A stretch of DNA of 64,000 bases from Caballeronia sp. Lep1P3 (lineage in GTDB: Bacteria > Pseudomonadota > Gammaproteobacteria > Burkholderiales > Burkholderiaceae). The translations under genes and the position numbers were made by a program. Location: assembly GCF_022879595.1 (NCBI RefSeq), contig NZ_CP084265.1, forward strand, positions 2,356,001-2,420,000, given 5' to 3'. Below are positions 35,806 through 45,225 of the stretch, piece by piece. Under the pieces are notes generated by a model, which had not been told where the DNA came from, did not search any database, and saw only the letters and a list, made by a program, of their open reading frames with translations. Numbering within the stretch: position 1 is the first letter of the stretch; each line of letters starts with the position of its first letter.

Positions 35806-36249
35806 ATGACCGGCACGCCCATCCAATGCTTCATCCGTTGCAACGCCCTCTCGGTGCGCCTCGAGCGCATCATGCATCTCGATTCCATGCTCGTTGACTG
35901 GCACTTCTTCGACCCGACCCGTTCGGAAATCAAAGCCGAACTGTCCGATGCGCGAGATGCCCTGCTCGTTGGCGGCTTGCAACTGCCCGGCCTTGAAACG
36001 GCAAACACCATCGACGACTTCGAGGAAATCCTGCATAACAACGTATTCGACCGGGAGCAGGTGCTCGGCTTCCTCGTCAAGGCGCGCCAGCCGTACTTCC
36101 AGGTAGATGGCGAGCGGCTCGGTTATTCCTGGGAAGTGAGTCGCGACCAGTGGTTTTACGCACTCACCTTCGAAGACGCACTCGAGAAGGCCTGTACCTG
36201 GGGCCAAGCCTTCCACGACGAGGCTTGGGCTCGGGCACGCGGAGAGTAA
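35806..36249 (+). CDS. unknown family of ~148 residues, copy 2
   Basis: 147 residues, ATG 35806 behind AGAGGAGA. Paralog of 35251-35697 over its whole length; both share the pattern L-(V)-KAR-Q-x-x-F-x-V followed by a Trp-rich segment. No known domain. Confidence 0.8.
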   Translation: MTGTPIQCFIRCNALSVRLERIMHLDSMLVDWHFFDPTRSEIKAELSDARDALLVGGLQLPGLETANTIDDFEEILHNNVFDREQVLGFLVKARQPYFQVDGERLGYSWEVSRDQWFYALTFEDALEKACTWGQAFHDEAWARARGE

Positions 36250-36487
36250 TAAGCCGCGTCTGTTTAGGCTGCGGCATTCGCGTCCCCGGCGATACCGAAC
36301 CGCGTCGACGAAGAGCATGACAAGAAGAACGACTAAGCTCGCGGCTAGCGCTACGCCCAGCATCGCGCCGAGAATTTGAACGCAGCCTTTGAAGGACCGC
36401 TGTCAGCGCGCAGAACAAGCGTGGCCAGTGCGGCCATGAAGCCTCGCCGCCACTTAAACCGGGCAGCGCTCCGCTCGTCTGGACTGC

Positions 36488-37114
36488 TTACGCGGCCTTC
36501 GCGAGATGTTCCGCGCGGGCGATGACGTCGAAAATCACCGCCTTCGTTCCATGCTTGGCACAAAATGCCTTAATGGCAGCCTGCGCTTTCTCATACTGTG
36601 TAGCGGCTCTCCCATGGTCGGCTTCGGATGACTTATAGTCGAAGTCCTTCTTGAGAAGTTCCTCGGCCAACTTGATTACCGGCTCGTTGAGCGTCGCATC
36701 GCCTTTTTCGTAGATAGCCTCGGCGAGTTGTTGGCCCAACTCGGGATGCGCGCGGAGCGCCTTAATGGCCAAATTTACGAAGCGCCGAGCGGAATGCACC
36801 GAAAGCGCCGGCGCCGAAGGTTCACGTGCCGCGTTCCAATCAGTCATTAGAAGCTTTTCTGCAACAACTCGAAGCTTCCAAACTTTACCCGCACGAATTT
36901 CGGCGATGCTGGGATTGCCCGCCTGAATGCTACTGATAAGCTTGCTATGCCACGATTTCAGAACTTCGCTAGGCGACTTCGGGTCTGGCGCGAGGTAACC
37001 GGTGCTCACACGCACATCATCGTAAAACACTCCGGTTAGCGTCTGCTCGGTAGTCGGGTCGAAGAACCACCTGGTAGCCGGCTCGATTTGAGCTTCGAAT
37101 TCGTCGATATTCAC
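36488..37114 (-). CDS. hypothetical protein, 208 residues
   Basis: ATG 37114. Mostly helical. The segment HSARRFVNLAIKALRAHPELG...AIYEKGDATLNEPVIKLAEEL (shown in part) weakly resembles the SHKLVNLFIKWLR...WGHTTLSKPT region of 44447-45112, so it may be a distant third relative. C-terminus runs YEKAQAAIKAFCAKHGTKAVIF. No regulon site in front. Confidence 0.65.
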   Translation of the reverse strand: MNIDEFEAQIEPATRWFFDPTTEQTLTGVFYDDVRVSTGYLAPDPKSPSEVLKSWHSKLISSIQAGNPSIAEIRAGKVWKLRVVAEKLLMTDWNAAREPSAPALSVHSARRFVNLAIKALRAHPELGQQLAEAIYEKGDATLNEPVIKLAEELLKKDFDYKSSEADHGRAATQYEKAQAAIKAFCAKHGTKAVIFDVIARAEHLAKAA

Positions 37115-37197
37115 TCTCGCCCCTTAATTGTGATAGGTGCTTATTTTAACCTGAGCTCACCGGATTGCGAACGAAAAGAAGAACGGAGAGGCAATCA

Positions 37198-37468
37198 TGG
37201 AAAATAGCCATAAACCCGGGCCGGGCAACAGGAAAAAAGGGGCGGCTGAACAGCGGCGCTCAGCGAGCGCCATACACGTGCAAGAACGTCGACGGCGCAA
37301 TCGCACACCTCGAACGCGTGCTTTCGGTTAAGTGTGACACCGGGGCTCATGCATTCTCAGCGCGTACATCTGCAGCGACTGCTTGACCTTCTCGATAACG
37401 CAGATACTACGTCACTCTTTCGAAGACGCCAGCCTGAAAACGGTCCGGCCCGACCGCTCTGCATCTGA
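37198..37468 (+). pseudogene. small repeated family, copy 4 (internal deletion)
   Basis: KNVDGAIAHLERVLSVK is followed, in another frame, by [20 protein letters not shown]. The stretch that in copy 2 encodes LFGQTYWRARVMQV is missing (about 50 bases). The leader TTGCGAACGAAAAGAAGAAC upstream recurs almost unchanged near 46981, a different leader from copies 1-3. Confidence 0.65.
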
Positions 37469-37774
37469 TTCGGAAGAAGTTCGACTTTCAGCACCTAGAG
37501 AAGAGGTAAGCCAGCGAACATCAACGACAAGGTCCAATTGTCGCCTATCCAGCTTACGGAGGTGTCTTCGACATCTCCGATGCGCATTGCATCAACGAAT
37601 CCCGGCAGATACCGATACCCATTGTTTCCCTGTTTGGCGGCCACGAGGCGGTCCGAAAAAGAAACTCAATTTCCAACGCTGCTTGGAATTCGTTTCTCAG
37701 CTACTCTAGCAATATCCGGTTTCAGCAGCATTGCTCGCTGGGGTTTCTCATGTTTCATTTCTAAGGGTATAAAA
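37469..37774. other. stretch without a convincing gene
   Basis: 306 bases before rmuC. An in-frame extension of rmuC exists here but lacks a ribosome-binding site and protein-like composition. Confidence 0.4.
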
Positions 37775-39976
37775 ATGGACCTACTGGTAGGCTCTGCAAT
37801 TCTGGTAGTTGGATTGATTTTCGGTGGGTTCATATCCTGGATTTGGGCTCGTGGACGTATAGCACTACAAGTCCAGGCGGCTGTTTCCCAGACCCTGGCT
37901 GCTTCACAGGTTCAAACCGCGCAGTTGGAAGAGCGCCTGCGAGCGACCACTGACGAGTTGAAATCACTGCGTGACTCTCGTGAGCTTGCAGAACGCGAGT
38001 ACAGCAGTCTCCGAGCGGAATTCGACAAGAAGAGAGACGAGCAGGCGCGACTCGAAGAGCGCTCGTCGCACGTTCCAGGTCTTCAGGCTGAGATTCAAAG
38101 ACTCAATGAGCTAGTCCACGGCAAAGAAGAAGAGCTTCGGACCGTCGCAACGAGTGAAGCTCAAAAACAGCAACTGGTGGCATCCTTGACCAGCCGAGTG
38201 GCACAAGTTGAAACAGAGACTCGTGAGTTGACTGGACGGCTGGCGTCGCGCACGTCCGCCCTGCAGGAGGCCAACGAGCGGAGAGCGGCATTGGAAGAAC
38301 AGGCCGCTCGCCTCCCTGCGCTCGAGAGCAGCATTTCCAAGCTTGAAGACCAGGTCCGAAGAGGAGAGGAAGAAGTGCGTCGCGTGTCCACCAGCGAAGC
38401 ACAAAAGCAACAACTCGCTGAGTCCCTAACGTCGCAGGTAGACCAATTGGGAAGCGAATGCCGTTCCCTCTCGGAGAAACTCAAGGTAACAGTGGCCACA
38501 CTCCAGGACGCAAACGAGCGCAAGGCTGCTTTGGAAGAGCAAGCTTCCCGTATTCCGGAACTGGAGCACAAACTAGCGTCCGCACAGGAGCATATCGCGA
38601 GCGTCAGCGGGCAACTGACGGAGCTTCGTGAATCAAGTGGTCGCCAAAACGGAAAGCTTGCGGCCGAACTCGCTGCTGAGCAAGAGGCTGCCACGTTGGT
38701 TCGAAACCAGCTCGCAACTGAGAAGAGCGCACGAATTACGGCTGAGGGGACAATAAGCCAACTGACCAGTGAATTGACACAGCTCCGGACTCAAGCGGAC
38801 GCAGACCGCGAGAATGCCGAGGAGAAGCTCCACCTTTTAATGCAAGCAAAGCAGGCACTCGGCGACCAGTTTAAATCTCTCGCAACGGAAATCCTGGAAG
38901 AGAAGTCGAAGCGATTCGCCGAACAGAATCAAGTTAATTTGGGCCAGTTGCTCGAACCACTCAAGACGCGCCTGACGGAATTCCAAGGCAAGGTTGAGGA
39001 GGTCTATGTTCAGGAAGGCAAGGACCGTTCGGCGCTCTCCGAGCAGGTAAAGCAACTCGTAGCAATGAACCAGGTTCTAAGCGAAGACGCGAAAAATCTA
39101 ACTTCCGCGTTGAAGGGTTCGTCCAAGACGCAAGGTAACTGGGGCGAGTTGATTCTTGAACGCGTTCTCGAGGCATCCGGTCTTCGGAAGGGCGAAGAAT
39201 ACGTCGTCCAAGACAGTCAGACCCGCGAAGATGGCTCTCGTGTGCAGCCGGATGTCGTCATTAACCTGCCCGAAGAAAGAAAGCTCGTCGTCGACTCGAA
39301 GGTGTCACTTCTCGCTTACGAAAGGTATGCGTCTTCCGAGTCGGAACAAGAAAGAGCCCTCGCCCTTCGCCAACACGTGGACTCAGTTCGCAACCACATC
39401 AAATCTCTTTCTGACAAGAAGTATCACGACCTGTATGGAAAGTCGCTCGACTTCGTTCTCGCCTTCGTACCGATTGAGCCGGCTTTCATGTTGGCAGTAA
39501 CGAACGACAATGACCTGTTCATGGAGGCGTGGCGTCGCAACGTACTTCTCGTAAGCCCGTCCACGCTGCTCTTCGTCGTTCGTACCGTCGCCCATCTGTG
39601 GCGACAGGAAGCACAAAACCGGAATTCCCAGGAAATCGCTCGCCGCGGTGCCGAGCTTTATGACAAGCTCTCTGGCTTTGTCGCCGACTTGGAGTCGGTT
39701 GGCAATCGAATCGGCCAAGCTCAACAAGCCTTCGAAGCTGCACGCAGCAAGCTTTCCGGCGGGAGAGGCAATGTCATCCGTCAAGCCGAGATGTTGCGCG
39801 ACCTGGGAGTAAAACCGTCAAAGTCGTTGCCCCAACCGCTTGTGGAATCGGCCCTTGCAGACGACCGACCTATCCTGGTTCATGGCGTACTGTCAGAAGC
39901 AGCCAATGCTATTGAAGTCAGTATGACCTCGACGACAATAAATCCTATCGCCGAATCAGAGGAGCGTGCCGGTTAG
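37775..39976 (+). CDS. rmuC: DNA recombination protein RmuC
   Basis: 733 residues from ATG 37775. An N-terminal membrane anchor (LLVGSAILVVGLIFGGFISW) precedes about 330 residues of coiled coil with three near-repeats (ATSEAQKQQLVASLTSRV and relatives). The catalytic-type RmuC domain follows: QGNWGELILERVLEASGLRKG, QPDVVINLPEERKLVVDSKV, FVPIEPAFMLAV, VSPSTLLFVVRTV. Clearly longer than E. coli RmuC because of the extended coil. RmuC limits inversions and binds DNA ends. No regulon site in front. Confidence 0.93.
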   Translation: MDLLVGSAILVVGLIFGGFISWIWARGRIALQVQAAVSQTLAASQVQTAQLEERLRATTDELKSLRDSRELAEREYSSLRAEFDKKRDEQARLEERSSHVPGLQAEIQRLNELVHGKEEELRTVATSEAQKQQLVASLTSRVAQVETETRELTGRLASRTSALQEANERRAALEEQAARLPALESSISKLEDQVRRGEEEVRRVSTSEAQKQQLAESLTSQVDQLGSECRSLSEKLKVTVATLQDANERKAALEEQASRIPELEHKLASAQEHIASVSGQLTELRESSGRQNGKLAAELAAEQEAATLVRNQLATEKSARITAEGTISQLTSELTQLRTQADADRENAEEKLHLLMQAKQALGDQFKSLATEILEEKSKRFAEQNQVNLGQLLEPLKTRLTEFQGKVEEVYVQEGKDRSALSEQVKQLVAMNQVLSEDAKNLTSALKGSSKTQGNWGELILERVLEASGLRKGEEYVVQDSQTREDGSRVQPDVVINLPEERKLVVDSKVSLLAYERYASSESEQERALALRQHVDSVRNHIKSLSDKKYHDLYGKSLDFVLAFVPIEPAFMLAVTNDNDLFMEAWRRNVLLVSPSTLLFVVRTVAHLWRQEAQNRNSQEIARRGAELYDKLSGFVADLESVGNRIGQAQQAFEAARSKLSGGRGNVIRQAEMLRDLGVKPSKSLPQPLVESALADDRPILVHGVLSEAANAIEVSMTSTTINPIAESEERAG

Positions 39977-40129
39977 CGATTCCGCGCGCACATCTGTGCC
40001 CTTGGACCAATAAGCGGGCTTCCAACGGCATAGGCTGCACCGACCGTGGGCCCGCTTGCGGCAGTGGAACCGACATGGGAGAAGCGACCCTGCCAAACTC
40101 TTCAAAGCCGCGCCGCCTATCTCACTATG

Positions 40130-40518
40130 AGGCGTGAGCGACCAGAACTTTCGTGGACGCCCCTGCGCACTTGCAGGCAACATGGCCTTCGTCGATGCGG
40201 CCTTTTGCATTGTCGATTTCTTCGCCGCCATCCTCTTGGCCGCAACCGGCAAGCTCTTGCTCACGACAGCGTTCGGTTTAGCACCCGCCGTCTTGACCGC
40301 ACTCTTTTCGAAGTAACCTTCTTTGCTCGGACCGCCGACTTTTTCGCCGCAACCTTCTTCGCTGCAAGCTTCTTCGCTGCTACGGCCTTCTTCACAGCCG
40401 CTTTCTATGGAGTCGGAACCGTCTCGAAGCGCGCTTTAGTCAGATGCGCGGCCTCTTCTAGTGTGAACTGGCCGAACTGGGTGCCAATCTGCCAGTCGGT
40501 AGTTTGCAGTATTCTCAT
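40130..40518 (-). pseudogene. metallophosphoesterase start fused to H1-like Lys-rich remnant
   Basis: ATG 40518 gives MRILQTTDWQIGTQFGQF and LEEAAHLTKARFETVP, like the beginning of SbcD-type DNA-repair phosphoesterases, and stops at TAG 40405. Directly after, the minus strand reads AVKKAVAAKKLAAKKVAAKK and, in the next frame, VAAKRMAAKKSTMQKAAS, the Ala/Lys repeats of histone H1-like proteins of Burkholderia and relatives. Two broken genes lie next to each other. Confidence 0.5.
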
Positions 40519-40697
40519 TGTTTATGCCTTCTGCATTTTTGTCGGAGTCTGTCGTCTGATTCTGCCCGGCTCACGTGACGGCTTCAGAAGATACCGACCT
40601 GAGGCCCTCGACTATTCCTGAACAGGGGACGTTTTGTGCCCCTCTCCGCTCCCGATGCCTCTTAACAACAAGAACGCCGGAAGGCGGCCATGAAAAC

Positions 40698-40720
40698 AGC
40701 CACCCGAAATGGGTGGCTTT
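40698..40720 (-). terminator. hairpin terminator behind the 1153-residue gene
   Basis: AGCCACCC/GGGTGGCT stem of 8 with a 5-base loop. On the minus strand it is followed by GTTTTC. It lies 22 bases after the stop of the large nuclease/helicase gene. Confidence 0.7.
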
Positions 40721-40742
40721 AGCTCTCTGTGCCGGCCGTCCT

Positions 40743-43700
40743 TCAAACCACCACCCGGGCGCTGGCGGGCAACTCCCTGCTCGCGATGCGGCAGGAGTAA
40801 TGCACGAGGGCACACAACGTGTTGACGAGTGCCATCTGCTCCGGCTTCGAGCACGGCACGGTCAGCAGGTCGGGACACGCGACCAAAATAGCGAGCGCCT
40901 TCGCCCGCGAGATTCCGACATTCAGGCGATTCTTGCTGAACAGGAACTCGATATCGCGCGGTAGGTAGTCCGCGTTGGACGTCGCCATCGACATGATGAC
41001 GACGTGCGCTTCCTGTCCCTGGAACTTGTCGACGGTGCCGACGCGAGCGCCGGCCGGCAGTGCGCGTTTGAGCTCATTGACCTGCACGTTGTACGGCGCC
41101 ACGACCAGGATATCGTCAAGCGTCATCGGAACCATCTGGCCGCCGTCGTCGCGCGTGCCTTGAAGAAGCTCGTTCACTAGACTCACGACCTTCTGCACTT
41201 CTTCCTTGCTCGATTGTGCGTTTCCGTCATGCGGAACGGGAATGAAGCGAATGCCTGTCATCGGCGCGACGCTCCGCCCTTCCAACGGTGCATTCACGAC
41301 ACGAGCGGAGGTGCTAGGCGCTGGCTCTAGGCGACTGTCGTACACGGCGTCCGAGATGAATTCGCAGACGTCGGGGTGCATGCGGTAGGTTGCCTTAAGG
41401 AAGATGCCCTTGTGCGCCGGGATGGTCGCGATGCCGTCGAGCAGGTAATCAAGTGAAGACTCTCCGGAACGGCCCGGATGCATGCCCTTGCTCGGCTGCG
41501 CGAGCTGCATCTGGTCGCCGAGCAGCACGATGTTCTTCGTGCACATACCGACGGCCGCGAGGTTCGCGAGCGCCATCTGCCCTGCTTCGTCGACAAACAG
41601 GTAGTCGAGCTGGTCGCGCATCTCCTCCTTGACGAAAAGCCAAGAGGTACCCGCGACCAAGTCCGCCTCGCCGTAAAAAACGTCTTCGTCGTCGCGCACG
41701 TCAAGAATGATGGAGCCGCACAGTTCCGATTCACCACCCGTGGACTTCTTCATGCCGGAGAACTCGAACTTTTCGGCGTGCGCGCGCTTTTCCACCGCCT
41801 GCAGCAGATTGTTGATGGCGTGATGGCTGTTGGACGTAACGCCAACACGTTTGCCCTGCTTCAGCAGTTCGAGGATGACGTGCGAGCCGGTGAACGTCTT
41901 TCCCGCGCCCGGCGGCCCTTGGATAAACAGGCACGTCTCGTCCATGCCCTTGACGACATCAATCACCTGGGAAAGCAGGTCGGCATTCTCGTCAATGAGC
42001 GCGGACCCGGGCGCGATTCCCTTGATTCGCGGCGTCTCACGACGCAGCAGCGCATGCACCGCGTTGAAGCGCGTCACGCCATCGCGGAACTCAGTCGCGA
42101 AGTTAACAAGCGCCGCGCGATGGTACTTGGTGTCAACGGGTCCGGTCGGTCCGATGGACAAGGTGTCGTCCGGCTCCGCCGTCGCGGTAAACGAAACGCT
42201 CAGGTTGTCCATGTCGACCTGCAGGTTGGACAACCCTTTGCCCGTGAGCACATCCATGCAGCGAGAATCACTGCGCAGCTTGGTTTCCTGCGGCGGCGCG
42301 CTATAAAAGTAGCGCTTGGAGCGTTTCACCGCTTCCGGCTTGCGCGTGATATCCCGCGTCAAGCCACCGAGGCATTCTGCATCCTCGGTGAGCTCAACGT
42401 CCGACATTTCTTTGCGAGCGAATACCGCCCACCACTCCGGCTTAGCTTCTCGCTGGTGAAAAAAGACCATCTGCGCAATGAGCGCGCGGTACTGATGCTC
42501 GGGCGTCCAGTCAGATTCATCAGGAGGCAGCGTACTCAGAAGCGACTCGACGAGCAACTGAGCCTGGAGAATTTCTTCTTTGACGGCAGATGCCGCCGCG
42601 GCTGCAACTCCGTTCGGGTCGCGGCGATTCGACCATTGAAGCGGCGTCGGCCGAAGCGAAAGTAACCACTGGAGCAGCTTGTACGTCGACACAACGTCGT
42701 CTTGGTTGTAGTCCGAGATGTCCTGCAACAGCTTGTCTGCGTCAGCTCTCTTCTCCGGGTCCTCGCGCAGCGCCTTCCAACGCTCGTAAAACACGATGCT
42801 CGCGCCGGCGTTGGTGACGTCGCCCGCACGGGCGCCGCGGTAGAACCGCTCGACGTACTTGATAGAGTAGCTCGACTCCGAAACGCGCAACGCCTCGCGC
42901 ACGACTGCGTACAGGTCGATGAGCTTGCCCTGACGGAGAAGGTTGTCCACGGACGATTCGCGCGTGCCGTGCACCGACATCAGCTTTTTGAGTGCGGTCG
43001 GCTCATACGGCGCGTAATGATAAATGTGCGCGTCCGGGTACTTCTTCAGGCGCTCGTCGACGTAGTCCATGAACGCTTCGAACGCGAGCTTCTCTTCGGC
43101 TCGGTTGTGCGCCCAGAAAGAAACGAACTTGCCCTCTGGCTGGTCGACTTCCCAGACCCCGAACAGATACTCGAGGCCGCCGCTCTCCAACGGATTGCCT
43201 TCCATGTCGAAAAACATATCGCCAGGGCTCGGTTCCGGCAGACGTTCGAATCCGCGAAGTCGGGTGTCTTCCTTGGCTTTCGGGATAAGAATGACTTTCC
43301 GCTCTCCGGTTTCGCGGAAGTGGCGCTGGAGTTCTGCTTGCGAGCGCAAACGCGCGAGCGCCTCGTCCGCGATTTTGGGGACAGACGTGCCGGACGGCAT
43401 CGTTGCAAGCGCTTCGAGCGTCGGCACGCCTGCACTGACAAGCTTGCGCACTTGCACGCGCGTGATGCCCGCGACCTGCGACAGGTGGTCGTCGTCGACA
43501 CGGCGTTTATCGCAGAGCTCGCTCCAGTGACACTGGGAGCACTTGTCGCACGGGTCAGGATACGTCTCGACCTCGGCAGCGGTCACGCTCGCAGCCTCGT
43601 CAATCGTCACGCGCGCGAGGAAGCGCGACAGCGCCATGTCGAAATAGTGGCGATACTCGGCGCAGCGGTAGGTCGTCGTCTTGTTCGAGCCGAGGACGAC

Positions 43701-44204
43701 TGCCATGTGCTCCGGGTAGACGCCTTGCGCCTTGGCGAGCAGGTGCGAGTAAAAGGAAAGCTGCGTGATGAACTTGCCGCGCGACGAAAGCGCGAGCTTA
43801 GTGTCGACGGCTTCGTAGCTGAAGGCCCCAAGGTCGGACGGCGTCGCAACCTTTACCAGAAAATCTGCGTAGCCGAGAAGATTCGAGTCGAGGAAGGCGG
43901 CCTGGTAGATGACGTCGTAGCCGGCGCGCATCGCCTTAAGCGTCGCGTCCACGCGAGCCTGGATGTCTTTGCCTGCGACCGCGTTGATGTCGATGATGGA
44001 CTTGCCGGATGCGGTCAGGTCAGCGAGATAAGCTTTCTCGTGTATGAGTCCCCGTTCTTGCACGAGCGCGAGCTGGTCGTCCTTCGGACTGCGCTCAAGC
44101 GGCGTATCCATATCGATAAGCGCCAGCGTTGTGCTGTGCTCGCATTCCAGGAAGGACACGAGGTCCGACGCCGAATAGATTCTCACACCGTCAACATGCA
44201 GCAT
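40743..44204 (-). CDS. TM0106-family RecB-like nuclease fused to Dna2-like helicase
   Basis: 1153 residues, ATG 44204 behind AAGGAG. N-terminal RecB/Cas4-type nuclease: Cys21, Asp114 (GYADFLVKV), Glu131...Asp134-Thr-Lys136 (EAVDTKLAL), and Cys219, 222, 225, 231 for an Fe-S cluster. Next an RNase H-like DEDD exonuclease (FFDMEGNPLE, YHYAPYEPTAL, DYNQDDVVSTYKL). C-terminal SF1 helicase: IQGPPGAGKTFTG (Walker A), LFVDEAGQM (Walker B), KFQGQEAHVVIMSMA, NVGISRAKALA. All three active sites look complete. Probably processes DNA ends; a defence role is inferred. Confidence 0.9.
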   Translation of the reverse strand: MLHVDGVRIYSASDLVSFLECEHSTTLALIDMDTPLERSPKDDQLALVQERGLIHEKAYLADLTASGKSIIDINAVAGKDIQARVDATLKAMRAGYDVIYQAAFLDSNLLGYADFLVKVATPSDLGAFSYEAVDTKLALSSRGKFITQLSFYSHLLAKAQGVYPEHMAVVLGSNKTTTYRCAEYRHYFDMALSRFLARVTIDEAASVTAAEVETYPDPCDKCSQCHWSELCDKRRVDDDHLSQVAGITRVQVRKLVSAGVPTLEALATMPSGTSVPKIADEALARLRSQAELQRHFRETGERKVILIPKAKEDTRLRGFERLPEPSPGDMFFDMEGNPLESGGLEYLFGVWEVDQPEGKFVSFWAHNRAEEKLAFEAFMDYVDERLKKYPDAHIYHYAPYEPTALKKLMSVHGTRESSVDNLLRQGKLIDLYAVVREALRVSESSYSIKYVERFYRGARAGDVTNAGASIVFYERWKALREDPEKRADADKLLQDISDYNQDDVVSTYKLLQWLLSLRPTPLQWSNRRDPNGVAAAAASAVKEEILQAQLLVESLLSTLPPDESDWTPEHQYRALIAQMVFFHQREAKPEWWAVFARKEMSDVELTEDAECLGGLTRDITRKPEAVKRSKRYFYSAPPQETKLRSDSRCMDVLTGKGLSNLQVDMDNLSVSFTATAEPDDTLSIGPTGPVDTKYHRAALVNFATEFRDGVTRFNAVHALLRRETPRIKGIAPGSALIDENADLLSQVIDVVKGMDETCLFIQGPPGAGKTFTGSHVILELLKQGKRVGVTSNSHHAINNLLQAVEKRAHAEKFEFSGMKKSTGGESELCGSIILDVRDDEDVFYGEADLVAGTSWLFVKEEMRDQLDYLFVDEAGQMALANLAAVGMCTKNIVLLGDQMQLAQPSKGMHPGRSGESSLDYLLDGIATIPAHKGIFLKATYRMHPDVCEFISDAVYDSRLEPAPSTSARVVNAPLEGRSVAPMTGIRFIPVPHDGNAQSSKEEVQKVVSLVNELLQGTRDDGGQMVPMTLDDILVVAPYNVQVNELKRALPAGARVGTVDKFQGQEAHVVIMSMATSNADYLPRDIEFLFSKNRLNVGISRAKALAILVACPDLLTVPCSKPEQMALVNTLCALVHYSCRIASRELPASARVVV

Positions 44205-44248
44205 CTCTTCTCCTTGTTCTCCGCAGCCTGCTCATGATACGGCCATAA

Positions 44249-44265
44249 GAGACAGAATATGTCTC
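44249..44265 (+). promoter_or_regulatory. regulon site between two divergent genes
   Basis: GAGACAGAATATGTCTC. Rightward: 10 bases then TATCGT (44276-44281), toward 44447. Leftward: 9 bases then TATCAT (44234-44239), toward the nuclease/helicase gene. Confidence 0.75.
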
Positions 44266-44446
44266 CTATTGGCGGTATCGTGGCGCCGTTGGATTGCGGT
44301 CAGCCATATTTGACGACCAGATGGTGGGGAACCTGGGGCAAAAAGCGCCCGGCCCTTCAGAAATCCGATAAGTGTGCCGTTATTAACGCGCAGCGCCCGG
44401 CTTGCCGAGGCATTCACATCAATTGATATTGAGCGAGGCAGACCCC

Positions 44447-45112
44447 TTGAGTACGCCCAACACCAATCCGACGGAGCATTCCCTTGTCCTTCGCGGCTAT
44501 CAAAGCTCCATTGACACGTGCCGCCAGCAATTTCGAATCGTCAACAACGAGAATACGAAGTGGGGTGCCACACCCGGCGCGTTCAGGGGAAACCAGAGCG
44601 GACCAGAAGGTTACCCGCGCACGGGCTACGAGATTTACAACGCCTGGGCAGAGGCGGAGCTGAAAAAACTCATCGTCCTTAAACGGGACGGCAAGCTCAG
44701 CGGGATGGTGACTTCGCCACAATCCTTCGATGAGTGGCATAAGAACATGCTGGCTTCCCTGCATGAAGCATGGGCGGCTCAGGCGCATCGCGAGTTTCCA
44801 CTAAAGCGTCGGCAATCGCACAAGCTCGTCAACCTGTTCATCAAATGGCTCCGCATCAAGCCAATCCCGCAGGAATTCCGGAATGCTATCGAGCAGTGGG
44901 GGCACACCACGCTTAGCAAACCAACGATGAATCGCATTGGCGGACTGCTGCAGGACGATACGCTCGCCTTCCCACCGGAGGAGCAGTTCGACGACTGGTA
45001 CCGGATGACCCAACAGCGCCTGCGCGAATTTACACAGGAGAACGGTGGCTCGCCCATGCTGGTCGATATTTACTGTCGTTGGGAGTCTCTCGGTGACCCA
45101 GACGAAGACTGA
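44447..45112 (+). CDS. unknown family, full-length relative of 34679-35254
   Basis: 221 residues from TTG 44447 (CGAGG upstream). N-terminal ~95 residues contain YQSSIDTCRQQFRIVNNENT and GYPRTGYEIYNAWAEAELKK. The middle has SHKLVNLFIKWLRIKP and WGHTTLSKPTMNRIGG, shared with 34679-35254. The C-terminal part ends QENGGSPMLVDIYCRW. No known domain seen. Divergent from the nuclease/helicase with a shared operator, so the two may act together. Confidence 0.72.
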   Translation: MSTPNTNPTEHSLVLRGYQSSIDTCRQQFRIVNNENTKWGATPGAFRGNQSGPEGYPRTGYEIYNAWAEAELKKLIVLKRDGKLSGMVTSPQSFDEWHKNMLASLHEAWAAQAHREFPLKRRQSHKLVNLFIKWLRIKPIPQEFRNAIEQWGHTTLSKPTMNRIGGLLQDDTLAFPPEEQFDDWYRMTQQRLREFTQENGGSPMLVDIYCRWESLGDPDED

Positions 45113-45225
45113 AGTTATTGAGTGATTGAGCGCTGAGCCGAAGTCGCTGCGCAACGCAGTCTGCCGCAACTTATCGCAAGCTCACTGCACGGTATCAGTA
45201 ACGTCTTCACCACCAGAACAGAGCT

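Noticed and set aside
36250..36487. Hydrophobic minus-strand stretch (MLGVALAASLVVLLVMLF) as a small membrane protein
   Set aside because: The frame runs on through the opposite-strand gene 35806-36249 and has no ribosome-binding site.
42702..44237. Long plus-strand open frame opposite the nuclease/helicase gene
   Set aside because: It is the antisense of a protein with complete motifs; high GC keeps the frame open.
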